From Pedobacter chinensis (GTDB lineage Bacteria; Bacteroidota; Bacteroidia; Sphingobacteriales; Sphingobacteriaceae): DNA of 64,000 nucleotides. Location: positions 84,925 to 148,924 of the forward strand of contig NZ_QPKV01000013.1 of assembly GCF_003339865.1 (NCBI RefSeq). Reading direction: 5' to 3'. This document shows, one piece after another, positions 18,340 through 28,053 of this stretch (positions within the stretch are counted from its first letter, which is position 1; the number at the start of each line of letters is the position of its first letter). The notes below the pieces were generated by a model. The model was not told the DNA's origin. It saw only the letters and a list, made by a program, of their open reading frames with translations, and did not search any database. The position numbers were made by a program, and so were the translations under genes.

Positions 18340-19659
18340 ATGATGAAGAGAAGTATTTTATTTGTAATTGCATTACTATTTACCACAACCACATTTTCCC
18401 AAAACGTTATCCAGTTATTTAATGGAGCAAACGATTTTTTTAAACTTTTACAGGAAGAAAAGTTTACTGATGCACATGCATTTTTCGATGATACCTTAAA
18501 AACAAAACTAACTGAAGATAACTTAAAAAAACTTTGGTTAGATATCGGCACTAAATTCGGCAAGGCAGAATCTTTTGATGCAATTCAAAGTAAAGCACAA
18601 GGAGAATTTTTTGCGGTTACCGTTGAAGGCAAATTTGCTAACGGAGATCAGAATTTTATTTTGGGGTTTGATAAAGCGCAAAAAATAGTGGGCATTTTCC
18701 TCGCTCCACCAAAAAGTACTGTTGCATATGCTAAACCAGTTTATGCAGATACCAACCTATATAGTGAAAAACAAGTATATGTCGGTCCTGCCGGAAGGCA
18801 GTTGGCCGCCATTGTTACTACACCGAAAAATATTAAAAACTTCCCTATGGTGGTTTTTGTGCACGGCTCTGGGCCGGGCGATATGGACGAAACTGTAGGC
18901 GCAAATAAACCATTTAAAGATCTGGCAGACGGATTAGCCTCAAAAGGCATTGGTTCTATTCGCTATGTAAAAAGAACATTGGTTTATCCAAATGAATTTG
19001 CAAATCCATTTACGGTAAAGGAAGAGGTTCTGGATGATGCGGCTTCAGCAATTGGTATGGCAAAAACTGTTACTGGTGCCGATCCAAAGAGCGTTTATGT
19101 TTTTGGCCATAGCTTAGGGGGTATGCTGGCACCTAAAATAGCAACAAATTCGCCAGATTTGGCAGGCATTATTTTAGCGGCCGCTCCAGCCAGAAAGCTT
19201 AGTGATATCATCATTGATCAAAACAAATACATGTTTGATTTATCCAAAGATACTACTGCAGAAAACAGAAAACATTTAGACGATGCCGTAACACAAATTA
19301 ACAAAAGCAGAATTACTCAACTAGGTACAACCATAAAACCAGATTCTTTAATTTTAGGCTTGCCTGCAAAATATTGGGCAGATTTGAATGCTTATAATCA
19401 GGTAACCACGGCTAAAAACTTATCTAAAAAGATTTATGTTCTTCAAGGCGGAAACGATTTTCAAGTCAGTAAAACCGATTATGATCTTTGGAATACGGCA
19501 CTGGGGAAGAAAAAAAATGTAACACTAAAATTCTATCCTGAATTAAATCATTTATTGAGTCCGCAAACAGAAAAAGGAAGCATGGCTCAATACCAAACAC
19601 CGATCAGTGTTTCTGAAACCCTGGTTAATGATTTATCGCTTTGGATCAAAGGAAAATAG
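18340..19659 (+). CDS. Exported alpha/beta hydrolase with N-terminal DUF3887-like domain
   Basis: Predicted periplasmic serine hydrolase or esterase. After a signal peptide (MMKRSILFVIALLFTTTTFSQ) comes an NTF2-like DUF3887-type domain (about 25-130), then an alpha/beta hydrolase domain (about 145-438). The oxyanion-hole segment VVFVHGSGPGDMDET, nucleophile elbow VFGHSLGGMLAP and the late ELNHLLSP histidine complete the expected triad. Two consecutive ATG codons start the gene; either could be used. It is a single-gene transcript with its own terminator at 19682. Natural substrate unknown. Confidence 0.88.
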   Translation: MMKRSILFVIALLFTTTTFSQNVIQLFNGANDFFKLLQEEKFTDAHAFFDDTLKTKLTEDNLKKLWLDIGTKFGKAESFDAIQSKAQGEFFAVTVEGKFANGDQNFILGFDKAQKIVGIFLAPPKSTVAYAKPVYADTNLYSEKQVYVGPAGRQLAAIVTTPKNIKNFPMVVFVHGSGPGDMDETVGANKPFKDLADGLASKGIGSIRYVKRTLVYPNEFANPFTVKEEVLDDAASAIGMAKTVTGADPKSVYVFGHSLGGMLAPKIATNSPDLAGIILAAAPARKLSDIIIDQNKYMFDLSKDTTAENRKHLDDAVTQINKSRITQLGTTIKPDSLILGLPAKYWADLNAYNQVTTAKNLSKKIYVLQGGNDFQVSKTDYDLWNTALGKKKNVTLKFYPELNHLLSPQTEKGSMAQYQTPISVSETLVNDLSLWIKGK

Positions 19660-19681
19660 AAAAATTGGTTTATTAAAAAAT

Positions 19682-19717
19682 AAAAGCTCTGGGCAAAACC
19701 CAGGGCTTTTATTTTTT
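19682..19717 (+). terminator. Intrinsic terminator
   Basis: Stem AAAAGCTCTGGG/CCCAGGGCTTTT (one G-U pair), loop CAAAA, followed by ATTTTTT. Confidence 0.88.
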
Positions 19718-19764
19718 GTTTGAATAGTTCCGGATTTTATATCTTTAAAGAACGAAACAACTAA

Positions 19765-22374
19765 ATGACAACGCTATATTCAGAGCAAGATAGATTCAAC
19801 TCCTTAGTCGAGGCATCACCAATGCCAACTGCGATTTATAAAGGAGAGGATATGGTTATTAGCAGTGCTAACCAGGCAATGCTGGATTTATGGGGTAAAA
19901 ATGACAGTATAATTGGCAAACCACTTAGAGAAGGTGTGCCTGAACTGGAGAACCAATCTTTTTCAGGGATTTTAAAAAAAGTTTATCATACCGGCGAGAG
20001 CTACTATGCCGAAGAGGCTCAGGTTGATTTAGTGGTTGATGGGGTTTTGCAAACTTTCTATTTTACGTTTACCTGCAAACCTTTAAAAAATGAGCGTGGA
20101 GAAACTTTTGCCATCATCAATACAGCAGCCCATTTAACGGAACTGGTAATGGCAAGAAAACAAATTGCCGAAACCCAGGAGCGTTTGTTTTTTGCATTGA
20201 GCGCTGCTGATATCGGAACCTGGGATCTTGATCCGATCAATAACAAAGTGAACTGGGATGCCCGCTGTAGAGAGCTTTTTGGCTTTGCCAAAGAAGGTGA
20301 TATCAAGTATGAGGAGGTTTTAAGCTGTATACATCCTGATGATAAATCATTTGTAAATGAAGCTGTTCTTAGCGCAATTGATTCAAAAACCGAAGGACAG
20401 TACGATATAAAATACAGAACCTTAAGCAAGGAAAACAACGTATTGAGATGGGTTCATTGTAAAGGAAAGGCCTATTTTAATGAGGAGGGCATTGCCTATC
20501 GATTTGCCGGAAGCGCCCAGGATATTACCAATGAAATGGCAGCGCGCAGGCGTGAGCAACAATTGATAACCTTAATTAATAATAATGCCGATCACATGAC
20601 TGTTGCCGATATGGAAGGCAATATCATTTATATGAACAAAGCATCACGATTAATGCTTGGGGTAGATTTAAATGCCGATGTTACACAATTAAGCGCTAAA
20701 GATTTTTATACACGAGAAGAACTGGATCGTGTACAAAATCATATCATTAAAGAAATTGATGTTATTAAAGGTTGGCAAGGCAATATAACCCTGCTTAATT
20801 ACAAAACAAAGGAATCCATTCCATGCAGAGTTAGCTATTTACTAATTAAAGATCCTGTTACTGATGAAATTATCGGCAGAGGTGCCACAGCCAGAGATTT
20901 AAGACCCGAACTTAGAGCAAAGGCCGAATTGGAAAAACTTGCTGCAATTGTGGATAGCAGCGAAGATTTTTGTAATTATTGCGATATTAACGGAAACACC
21001 GTATACATCAATCCATCAGGAATTGAGCTGATTGGCATTAATGAAAATCATATTTTAAGTAGTAATTTATTCAGTTATCACAGTACCGCATCTAATGATA
21101 AAATAAAAAATGAGATTTTTCCCATTCTTTTTTCTGAAGGAAGATGGTCTGGAGAACTGGAATTAATTCATCAGAAGACAAAAGAGATTATCCCTATTCA
21201 TAAACAGTTGTATATGATCAGGGAGGAAATCACCAATGCGCCGGTTGCCATTGCAGGTATAGCCAGAGATTTGCGACCTGAACTGAATATCAGAAAAATT
21301 CTTGCCGATAAAAACGCTGCTTTACAAAATGCAGTTCACGAACTGGAGTTTTTGGCCAATACCGTTCCATCAGTAGTGTGGACAAGTAAATCTGACGGGA
21401 ATCTGGATTACATCAACCAACGTTGGTTTGATCAAACCGGGAAAAGTGATGAGGAAACATTGGGAGCCCGATGGGCAGAAAATGTTCACCCTGCAGATGC
21501 CCCTTACGCATTAAAGGCTTGGAAGCACTCTCTGGAAACGGGCGAACCTTACGAAATTGAGTTTAGATGTCTGGATAAATTTGGCAATTACCGTTGGTAC
21601 CTGGTTAGGGCTATGCCTTTAAAAGATTCGAATGGAAATATTGTTAAATGGTATGGTACAAACAATGATGTGCATCATCAAAAAGAACTGGAAAAGCAAA
21701 AAGATAACTTTTTAGGGATTGCCAGCCACGAGCTTAAAACACCTGTAACAAGTTTAAAAGCTTATGCTCAGGTATTGGAATCGATGTTTAAGCGTTCTGG
21801 TGATTTCAAAAATGCAGATCTTTTAAGTAAGATGAATAAACAGGTAGATCGCTTAACAAAATTAATAAGCGATTTGCTTGATGTAACCAAGATCAATTCT
21901 GGCCGTTTGCAATTTAATAATACCGAATTCGATTTTAATGAGATGGTTGAAGAAGTGGTTGAAGATGTTCAAAGAACCTCTTTCAGGCACATCATTAAAA
22001 AAGATTTGCACTTTAACAAAATGGTTTTTGGAGATAGGGATCGGATTTGTCAGGTAATCACTAACCTGCTAACTAATGCTGTTAAGTATTCGCCTGAGGC
22101 AAATCAGGTTATCATTTATACTGAAAATGATCACGATAATGTGAAAGTTTGTGTTCAGGATTATGGTATTGGAATAAGTCCGGCACTTCAGGATCAGGTT
22201 TTTGAACAATTCTATCGTGTTAGTGGTAGTAAAGAGCATACTTTTCCAGGTTTAGGTCTGGGACTTTATATTTCTTCAGAAATTGTTAAGCGTCTCGGCG
22301 GTAAAATCTGGGTAAATTCTGTTGAAGGGAAGGGTTCAACTTTTGGCTTTTCTATTCCGGTATTGAAGGATTAA
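19765..22374 (+). CDS. Multi-PAS sensor histidine kinase
   Basis: Soluble sensor kinase with no signal peptide or membrane segment. Residues 1 to about 640 hold a row of five PAS/PAC units (for example SSEDFCNYCDINGNTVYINPSG, and a PAS_3 type ending RWYLVRAMPLKDSNGNIVKWYG). HisKA follows with the phospho-acceptor in FLGIASHELKTPVTSLKAY (His near 654). HATPase_c shows the N box NLLTNAVKYSPEAN, G1 DYGIGI and G2 FPGLGLGLYISSEIVKRLGG. No receiver domain or adjacent response regulator is encoded, so its partner is elsewhere. Cytoplasmic redox, light or metabolite sensing is typical for such orphan kinases; the signal is unknown. Confidence 0.92.
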   Translation: MTTLYSEQDRFNSLVEASPMPTAIYKGEDMVISSANQAMLDLWGKNDSIIGKPLREGVPELENQSFSGILKKVYHTGESYYAEEAQVDLVVDGVLQTFYFTFTCKPLKNERGETFAIINTAAHLTELVMARKQIAETQERLFFALSAADIGTWDLDPINNKVNWDARCRELFGFAKEGDIKYEEVLSCIHPDDKSFVNEAVLSAIDSKTEGQYDIKYRTLSKENNVLRWVHCKGKAYFNEEGIAYRFAGSAQDITNEMAARRREQQLITLINNNADHMTVADMEGNIIYMNKASRLMLGVDLNADVTQLSAKDFYTREELDRVQNHIIKEIDVIKGWQGNITLLNYKTKESIPCRVSYLLIKDPVTDEIIGRGATARDLRPELRAKAELEKLAAIVDSSEDFCNYCDINGNTVYINPSGIELIGINENHILSSNLFSYHSTASNDKIKNEIFPILFSEGRWSGELELIHQKTKEIIPIHKQLYMIREEITNAPVAIAGIARDLRPELNIRKILADKNAALQNAVHELEFLANTVPSVVWTSKSDGNLDYINQRWFDQTGKSDEETLGARWAENVHPADAPYALKAWKHSLETGEPYEIEFRCLDKFGNYRWYLVRAMPLKDSNGNIVKWYGTNNDVHHQKELEKQKDNFLGIASHELKTPVTSLKAYAQVLESMFKRSGDFKNADLLSKMNKQVDRLTKLISDLLDVTKINSGRLQFNNTEFDFNEMVEEVVEDVQRTSFRHIIKKDLHFNKMVFGDRDRICQVITNLLTNAVKYSPEANQVIIYTENDHDNVKVCVQDYGIGISPALQDQVFEQFYRVSGSKEHTFPGLGLGLYISSEIVKRLGGKIWVNSVEGKGSTFGFSIPVLKD

Positions 22375-22475
22375 TCATACCTAAATCTATTTTACAGCAT
22401 TGGCATCACAACAAAATACAAACAATTCAAAAACTAAGCGGTTTAAGATTTAGAACTTATCATCTTATTCTACTT

Positions 22476-23453
22476 ATGGCAAAGCAAAAAATAACGTTAA
22501 AAGGCATTTGGTGCGTTTTAAAAGCATCATTTACAGGATTCAGCGATCATAAAGTTACCAAATTGAGTGGTTCGCTCGCTTACTACACTGTTTTTTCTAT
22601 GGCACCACTGTTGGTGGTTATTATTTCTTTGTGTGGTATTTTTTTAGGCAGAGAAATAGCCGAAGGAAAAGTTTATGATCAAATGGAAGGTTTTCTGGGC
22701 AGGGAATCGGCAAGCTCTCTACAACAATTAATTAAAAATGCTTATTTGGATGGAAAGGGAACCATTGCACTGATTATTGGTATAGTAACCTTATTAATTG
22801 GTTCAACCACCATTTTTGGAGATATTCAGGATTCCATCAATACCATTTGGGGTTTAAAACCGAAGCCAAAACGCGGCTGGGTAAAAATGCTCCAGAATCG
22901 GTTTCTTTCTTTCTCGGTAATTATAAGTCTGGGATTTGTATTGCTGGTTTCATTAGCAGTAACGGCGCTTTTAGATACTTTCAGCCAAAGTTTACAGGCT
23001 CGTTTTGCCGATGTATCGTACTATGTTTTTTATGTGATTAACCAGGTAGTAACATTAGCGGTTATCTCTTTAATTTTTGCTGTTATTTTTAAGGTGCTGC
23101 CCGATGCCATTATAAAATGGAAAGATGTTTTTGCAGGAGCTGTAGTAACAGCCATACTTTTTATGATCGGGAAATTTGCTATCTCTGTTTATATAGGACA
23201 AAGTGATGTTGGTGGAACTTATGGTGCAACAGGCTCATTGGTGGTGGTATTGCTTTGGACTTATTATTCTTCTATCATTTTATATTTTGGGGCTGAATTT
23301 ACAAAAGCTTATGCCATTGCTTATGGATCAGAAATTTATCCTTCTCATTATGCAGTAACAACTAAAGAAGTCGAAGTAGAAACAGGAAATAAATCCATTC
23401 AGGATAATCACCCTGAATTAAAGGAACAGGTTAAAGAAGAAGGAGGGGAGTAA
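22476..23453 (+). CDS. YihY/BrkB-family inner membrane protein
   Basis: Multi-pass membrane protein of the YihY/BrkB family (once called ribonuclease BN). The N-terminal LSGSLAYYTVFSMAPLLVVIISLCGIFLG, the central NTIWGLKPKPKRGWVKMLQNRFLSF and the C-terminal GTYGATGSLVVVLLWTYYSSIILYFGAEFTKAYA blocks are characteristic. About six hydrophobic helices are visible, with a charged tail of about 40 residues rich in Lys and Glu. Biochemical role is not established for the family. A 760-bp non-coding repeat region follows. Confidence 0.9.
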   Translation: MAKQKITLKGIWCVLKASFTGFSDHKVTKLSGSLAYYTVFSMAPLLVVIISLCGIFLGREIAEGKVYDQMEGFLGRESASSLQQLIKNAYLDGKGTIALIIGIVTLLIGSTTIFGDIQDSINTIWGLKPKPKRGWVKMLQNRFLSFSVIISLGFVLLVSLAVTALLDTFSQSLQARFADVSYYVFYVINQVVTLAVISLIFAVIFKVLPDAIIKWKDVFAGAVVTAILFMIGKFAISVYIGQSDVGGTYGATGSLVVVLLWTYYSSIILYFGAEFTKAYAIAYGSEIYPSHYAVTTKEVEVETGNKSIQDNHPELKEQVKEEGGE

Positions 23454-23575
23454 TTGTTGATCAGTCTTAACTTACGAAGCTTCAATCTGCAATGGACCAG
23501 GGAAATTTCGATAGTTTTAAAACCTTGTCATTGTGAATTGAAGAAATGACTTGAGAGTTGGAGTGGAGTATTCTT

Positions 23576-23967
23576 TTCCCCAACCCGCAATCCAGGGGCA
23601 CTTTGTAGGTAACCACCTAAGGCATTTAAGGACATCTGATCTATATTTCTATATGGCAAAAACTTGAGGCTTGAGTGCTATGTTTTGAGTTGATCGCTGT
23701 CTTTCCGCGTAAAAGCCAGATTGCTCCGTCTGTTGAAGAGTCCGGTATGATGGATCAGACTGAAGGAGTTTCCCCAACCCGCAATCCAGGGGAACTTTGT
23801 GTGTAAACCACCTCAGACATTTAAGAGCACCTCAGCTATCTGATCTATATTTCCATATGGCAGAAACTTAAGGCTTGAGTGTTATGTTTTGAGTTGATCG
23901 CTGTTTTCGCGTAAAACCCAGATTCCTCCATCTGTTGAAGAGTCCGGATGGATCAGACTGAAGGAGT
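23576..23967. repeat. Two tandem copies of a ~195-bp non-coding repeat
   Basis: Copy A is 23576-23768 and copy B 23769-23967; both begin TTTCCCCAACCCGCAATCCA and end CAGACTGAAGGAG. A truncated third start (TTTCCCTAATCCGC) follows at 23968. The copies are near 90% identical by eye, differing by small indels (for example 11 bp extra in B near 23830). I see no long reading frame in them. They fill most of the 760-bp gap between the YihY gene and the convergent yjbQ-like gene. Confidence 0.85.
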
Positions 23968-24077
23968 TTCCCTAATCCGCTACCCATCTCAATTTCGTAA
24001 GTCGGTTTCAACCTTACTAGCAAAGTTTTAAAACACATATGAGTTTACTATTTACCTGAAGGAACAACAATGTAAAT

Positions 24078-24153
24078 CGTCCCATCGGGACGTATGATGG
24101 GTAACAAGGGATCATGACCATGGCGTTTCGTTCTGTAGGAACGTTTGATGGGT
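24078..24153. repeat. Two adjacent REP-like hairpin units
   Basis: Unit 1 (24078-24102): CGTCCC-ATC-GGGACG then TATGATGGGT. Unit 2 (24129-24153): CGTTC-TGTAG-GAACG then TTTGATGGGT. The stems differ in sequence but the 10-base tail is the same except for one base. This resembles short palindromic intergenic repeats of Sphingobacteriaceae. Confidence 0.6.
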
Positions 24154-24213
24154 TTTAGCTTTGATTATAATAAACTATGGAAATTGAAGGATGAGAATTT
24201 CAAAGCATAACCG

Positions 24214-24636
24214 TTATTCTCCCCAAACAGTAATAACCAATCTTCTTTGTCCGCCATGATTTCGGTGTTCACAAAGATAAATGCCCTGCCAGGTTCCCAG
24301 GGCTAAACGCCCATTTCTGATCGGTATAGATACAGAATTACCTAAAAGTGCTGATTTTAAATGCGCAGGCATATCATCCGATCCTTCGTAATCATGTTTA
24401 TAATCAGGATCATTTTCGCGAACAGTTTTATTGAAAAACATTTCAAAATCAACACGAACTGTAGGATCGGCATTTTCATTGATGGTTAGAGATGCAGAAG
24501 TATGCAGAATAAACACCTGACAAATTCCAATTCCGATTTCAGCAATTTCTGGTAAAGCATCCTCTATTTCATCGGTAATGATATGGAATCCTCTTCTTCG
24601 TGCACTAAGTGATATGGTTTGCTGATATATTTTCAT
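24214..24636 (-). CDS. YjbQ-family protein (secondary thiamine-phosphate synthase-like)
   Basis: Small cytoplasmic protein of the YjbQ/UPF0047 family. Members have weak thiamine-phosphate synthase activity in vitro, but the true role is unsettled. Visible family features: QVFILHTSASLTINENADP with the conserved His and Asn, and LGTWQGIYLCEHRNHGGQRRLVITVWGE at the C-terminus. The ATG at 24636 is preferred over a TTG two codons earlier (24642). It begins 8 bp after the stop of the M23 peptidase gene on the same strand, so the two are probably one transcript. Confidence 0.9.
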   Translation of the reverse strand: MKIYQQTISLSARRRGFHIITDEIEDALPEIAEIGIGICQVFILHTSASLTINENADPTVRVDFEMFFNKTVRENDPDYKHDYEGSDDMPAHLKSALLGNSVSIPIRNGRLALGTWQGIYLCEHRNHGGQRRLVITVWGE

Positions 24637-24644
24637 CCTCAAAA

Positions 24645-25964
24645 TTACTTAACAATCCAACCAATTTGTGAATTTTCATCACTGATGAGTTGATAATTAT
24701 TAAAGCTGCCTAATACATTAACGGTTTGCCCCGCTTTTAAATTAAGTTTAACAGGAGCTAAGCTATCGGGTTGATCATATGCCTTTTGCTGCAACTCATT
24801 TAACTTAAGCCTTTGTAATGGTTTGGTGGTTTGTACCAGTTGATTGCTGTTTACATAACCAATATTCCCATCTGGCAATTCGGCTTTGTAATAATTTCCA
24901 GTCGCCGAATTAATGTTGATTATCGTTCCTGAAGCCAGGGTAGAAAGTACAGAGCCCTTGTTTTCCGGAGATTTGTATAAGTTAACGCTGGATGATGTTC
25001 GTAAAGTTTTATTTAAATTGGAAACTGATGCACTGATATTAACGGGTGTTTTTGTTATGGGATCAATAAAAGGAAGTGGATTTATGGCTCCGCCGAAAGT
25101 ATAAATTCCAAAATGGAGATGGGTAGGTGTACTTTTGGCATTCCCTGTATTTCCCATTAATCCTAATGTATCACCAATTTTTACGTCCTGCCCTTCGGTA
25201 GCTATTTGTTCATCTAAATGTGCATAATATAATGTGTAATCTTTTCCTTTTGGCCTTAACCAAACCACTTTTCCACCTAAGTTATTTTCATTTACCCGCG
25301 TAACAGTTCCATTGGCAATGGCCAGAACAGGACTTCTAAAGCTACCGAAGATATCTATACCTTCATGTTTTCTGGCGTCATTGTCGCGTCCATCGCCCCA
25401 ATAACTTTTAATGCTATTACTGCTTTTTGATTGTGTTGGAAACGCTAATGATGGTCCGGAAGTGATTTCCAGGGTATATTCTACATTCTGTAGAAGTTCA
25501 GGTTGTAATCTGATCATATAATTTCCGGTGTAATCAATCTCTTGCTGAACAGGTGTGTTCAACGTGTCAGCTGATGCAATTAATTTTGGATTATTAATAT
25601 CCGGCAAATACCACAGATCGAGATAAAGCGCAGTTCCCGCAGGATTTTTAATTAGGTTAATGATAATTTTCTGTCCTTTGGTTGCAGTAAATTTATAGGC
25701 TGCAGCAGGAATTTTATCAGCAGCGAAATAACCCGTTTCTTTGTATGGAATGGTAATCGTTAATGCTTTTTGTATGCTTGCTGATGCCGCATTAATCCAG
25801 GCGGCGCCCATTGCCGTTTTATCTAAACCAGCGGTTTCCAGTTTTCTTTTGTATTGCTCATGCGGACTAGCCGCCTTAAATAAATTTATTGAACCCGATT
25901 TACAAGAATAAAAGGCTAAGGCTATAAAGGAGATGAAAAGTAATGGTAAAAAACGTATCCGCAT
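24645..25964 (-). CDS. M23-family metallopeptidase lipoprotein with SH3-like domains
   Basis: Envelope lipoprotein predicted to cut or bind peptidoglycan. The lipobox FYSC puts the lipidated Cys at residue 21. A beta-sandwich-like region (about 60-170) precedes the LytM/M23 domain (about 185-300), which keeps its zinc motifs: HEGIDIFG (H near 200, D near 204) and PTHLHFGIY (HLH near 281-283). The last 130 residues carry two bacterial SH3-like repeats (SVNLYKSPENKGSVLSTL and NLKAGQTVNVLGSFNNYQLI), which usually bind cell wall. All catalytic ligands are present, so it should be active. Confidence 0.9.
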   Translation of the reverse strand: MRIRFLPLLFISFIALAFYSCKSGSINLFKAASPHEQYKRKLETAGLDKTAMGAAWINAASASIQKALTITIPYKETGYFAADKIPAAAYKFTATKGQKIIINLIKNPAGTALYLDLWYLPDINNPKLIASADTLNTPVQQEIDYTGNYMIRLQPELLQNVEYTLEITSGPSLAFPTQSKSSNSIKSYWGDGRDNDARKHEGIDIFGSFRSPVLAIANGTVTRVNENNLGGKVVWLRPKGKDYTLYYAHLDEQIATEGQDVKIGDTLGLMGNTGNAKSTPTHLHFGIYTFGGAINPLPFIDPITKTPVNISASVSNLNKTLRTSSSVNLYKSPENKGSVLSTLASGTIININSATGNYYKAELPDGNIGYVNSNQLVQTTKPLQRLKLNELQQKAYDQPDSLAPVKLNLKAGQTVNVLGSFNNYQLISDENSQIGWIVK

Positions 25965-26223
25965 GTTATTGATCTATAACTGTTAAACAAATAATTTAAG
26001 CACAAGTTTTACTCCGTTATCATTTCCAACACTACCTTTCTCAAGCATACTTTCCAAAATCTATTTATACTGTTTCCACTGAAAAGGAGATGATGATTTC
26101 ATTTTTGTGCTTTTTTAAGATCTGCTGATCTTATAAGCGGTTACTTTATTCGGCAGTGTCAAACATTAATCCATTCAACTTGTTGTTCTCTTAACTACCC
26201 AATATATAAGATTATAATTTACT

Positions 26224-26685
26224 ATGGAAAATCAAGAAAAAACAGTAGAGGTTTTGAACGACCTTATTGAGATTAACAATGACAGAGCAGATGGATTTGA
26301 TAAAGCATCAAAAGATTTAAAGGATGAGAATATTGACTTAAAAGCTACTTTTGATAAACTTTCATCAGATAGCAGAACCAATGTAACTGAACTTGCCGGC
26401 CTTGTAGGCAGAAATGGTGAAACTCCTGATACCGGTAATACCGTTCTTGGTACTCTTCACAGAGCATGGATTGATATTAAAGCAAGTTTTGGAGGTGATG
26501 ATCGCCACAGTATTCTGGCAGAATGCGAGCGCGGAGAGGATGCCATCAAAAAGGCTTATAAAGATGCATTGCAGGAAAATGACCTTGGAGAAGAGGTTAG
26601 ATCCGTTCTGCTAAAACAGCAAGAAGGTATAATTGCCAGTCATGATGCTATCAAAGCATTGAGAGATGCGCATAAATCATTATAA
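26224..26685 (+). CDS. PA2169-family four-helix-bundle protein (DUF2383)
   Basis: A 153-residue, highly charged helical protein without signal peptide. The N-terminal EVLNDLIEINNDRADGFDKASKDL and the central GTLHRAWIDIKASFGGDDRHSILAECERGEDAIKKAYKDAL are the family hallmarks. The fold resembles ferritin-like four-helix bundles. Members are commonly linked to stress or stationary phase, but the activity is unknown. It is a single-gene unit with a downstream hairpin. The 259-bp gap before it contains a palindrome, TAAGATC-TGCT-GATCTTA, at 26116-26133. Confidence 0.88.
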   Translation: MENQEKTVEVLNDLIEINNDRADGFDKASKDLKDENIDLKATFDKLSSDSRTNVTELAGLVGRNGETPDTGNTVLGTLHRAWIDIKASFGGDDRHSILAECERGEDAIKKAYKDALQENDLGEEVRSVLLKQQEGIIASHDAIKALRDAHKSL

Positions 26686-26705
26686 AGATTTCAAGTATTT
26701 AATTG

Positions 26706-26783
26706 AAGCTGTCTGAAAGTCAATCCGTTACCCTCGATCAAGTTGAGTATGAGGTTAAATGAGGCTTTAAGACAGCTTTTTTA
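26706..26783 (+). terminator. Long-loop intrinsic terminator
   Basis: AAGCTGTCT (26706-26714) pairs with AGACAGCTT (26770-26778), followed by TTTTT. The 55-base loop is unusually long. The rest of the 301-bp gap before 26987 shows nothing else clear. Confidence 0.6.
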
Positions 26784-26986
26784 TGTGATAAATTTGAGGA
26801 TGATAGAGCATTATGAATTTTGCGATAAGCTATGTCTTTTGAAAGATAAAGAATGTTTTATGTAGGGAAGTATAAAAGAAGTATAAAATTGGTAAATATT
26901 TAATATCACATTAAAGGAATAAATCAAATCCTTGTTTTTGTAGCGTTATTGCCACTGAGCTCGTTTAAATAAGAAATAATAACGCT

Positions 26987-27364
26987 ATGAAAAAATTATT
27001 ACTACCTCTTTTAGCCATTTTGTGCATCTTTTATCTATCCTGTAAAAAAGGAAATGACGGTCCCGGAGAAATTTATGGTAAATGGAAACTTACTGAAACC
27101 CTGATGGACCCTGGTGATGGGAGTGGCAAATACCAGAAAGTAAAAGGTAAAGATCAATATCTTATTTTGGAAAAATCGGGTAAGATAGAGGGAGATGTCT
27201 TAGCAGAATTCTCTACCTTTAAGATTTTGGATAGCGTAAGAATTGAAATTAAAGCTAAGAGCAATAATCAGGCGCTTACTTATTATTATAAGGTTTCTGC
27301 AAAATCATTAACGCTTAATCCTCCATGTATTGAAGGTTGTGGGCTTCGGTTTGAAAGAAATTAA
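26987..27364 (+). CDS. Small lipocalin-like lipoprotein, function unknown
   Basis: A 125-residue predicted lipoprotein (lipobox YLSC, Cys19). After a short linker, IYGKWKLTETLMDPGDGSGKYQKV and FSTFKILDSVRIEIKAKSNNQALTYYYKVSAKSLTLNPPCIEGCGLRF give alternating beta strands as in lipocalin-like proteins of Bacteroidota. Two cysteines close to the C-terminus (PPCIEGCG) are typical of this group. No functional partner lies nearby; the neighbours are convergent or separately terminated. Confidence 0.65.
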   Translation: MKKLLLPLLAILCIFYLSCKKGNDGPGEIYGKWKLTETLMDPGDGSGKYQKVKGKDQYLILEKSGKIEGDVLAEFSTFKILDSVRIEIKAKSNNQALTYYYKVSAKSLTLNPPCIEGCGLRFERN

Positions 27365-27474
27365 TGATGTAAATTTTTAACGTTAAGGATTATCGTTTAG
27401 TCCTATCTGACTTGCAACGGTTAAGTTTTTTTATGGGATGATTCATTTCTAAGATTGATATCATGCAATTTCGA

Positions 27475-27915
27475 CTAAGCTTTTTTGAAACTATTGAATA
27501 CTGCGGCAGTAACGAGTCCGCCGATAAGATACCACGCTACGGTAAGTACTTTGGTTTTATCTGTTTTCGTTACAGGTTCATCATCCAGCCCCATTTTGTC
27601 TGGCAGTTTAATGGCACCTAATCCTGCCGTCAAACCCGCAACCGCCCCTTTAAGGTAGATGTTTTTTTTCCCTGCCATGCCAATGGCACTATAATATATG
27701 CCGTTACTGAGTATATCGCCAACCAAAGTTACAGCATAGAGATTATTGCCTGTTGGTGCTTGCAGGTTTAGGCTATTCATGGTGCGGGTAACTGCTTCTT
27801 CGCCCAATAAATCAACTCTCGGTGCATCAGGATCAAACCGTCGAACAGTTTCATGTAATATGTTCAAGGCTGCGGCACCTGCAAAACCAGCCAGTATTGC
27901 TTTTAGAATTTTCAT
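27475..27915 (-). CDS. Small membrane protein, function unknown
   Basis: A 146-residue protein. The N-terminal helix MKILKAILAGFAGAAALNILHETVRR, a middle stretch DILSNGIYYSAIGM and GAVAGLTAGLGAIKLP, and the C-terminal helix VAWYLIGGLVTAAVFNSF suggest a small inner membrane protein with glycine-rich helices. I do not recognise a named family. It is convergent with the lipoprotein at 26987 and lies downstream of the HTCS gene end, 138 bp away on the same strand. Confidence 0.6.
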   Translation of the reverse strand: MKILKAILAGFAGAAALNILHETVRRFDPDAPRVDLLGEEAVTRTMNSLNLQAPTGNNLYAVTLVGDILSNGIYYSAIGMAGKKNIYLKGAVAGLTAGLGAIKLPDKMGLDDEPVTKTDKTKVLTVAWYLIGGLVTAAVFNSFKKA

Positions 27916-28053
27916 TATGATAAGTTTTTAAATGGTATTGAAGTCATCAGGAAATGGCTCACTATTGCTTGTGAGCTTTATACCGTTATGCTTTCCTATC
28001 TTTAAAAGCTTAGCAATTGATAATTTGTTTTAAATAAAGTTAAAATTAAGGTA

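Noticed and set aside
26116..26133. Palindrome TAAGATC-TGCT-GATCTTA as a terminator
   Set aside because: No T-run follows it on either strand in the right direction; at most it is an operator.
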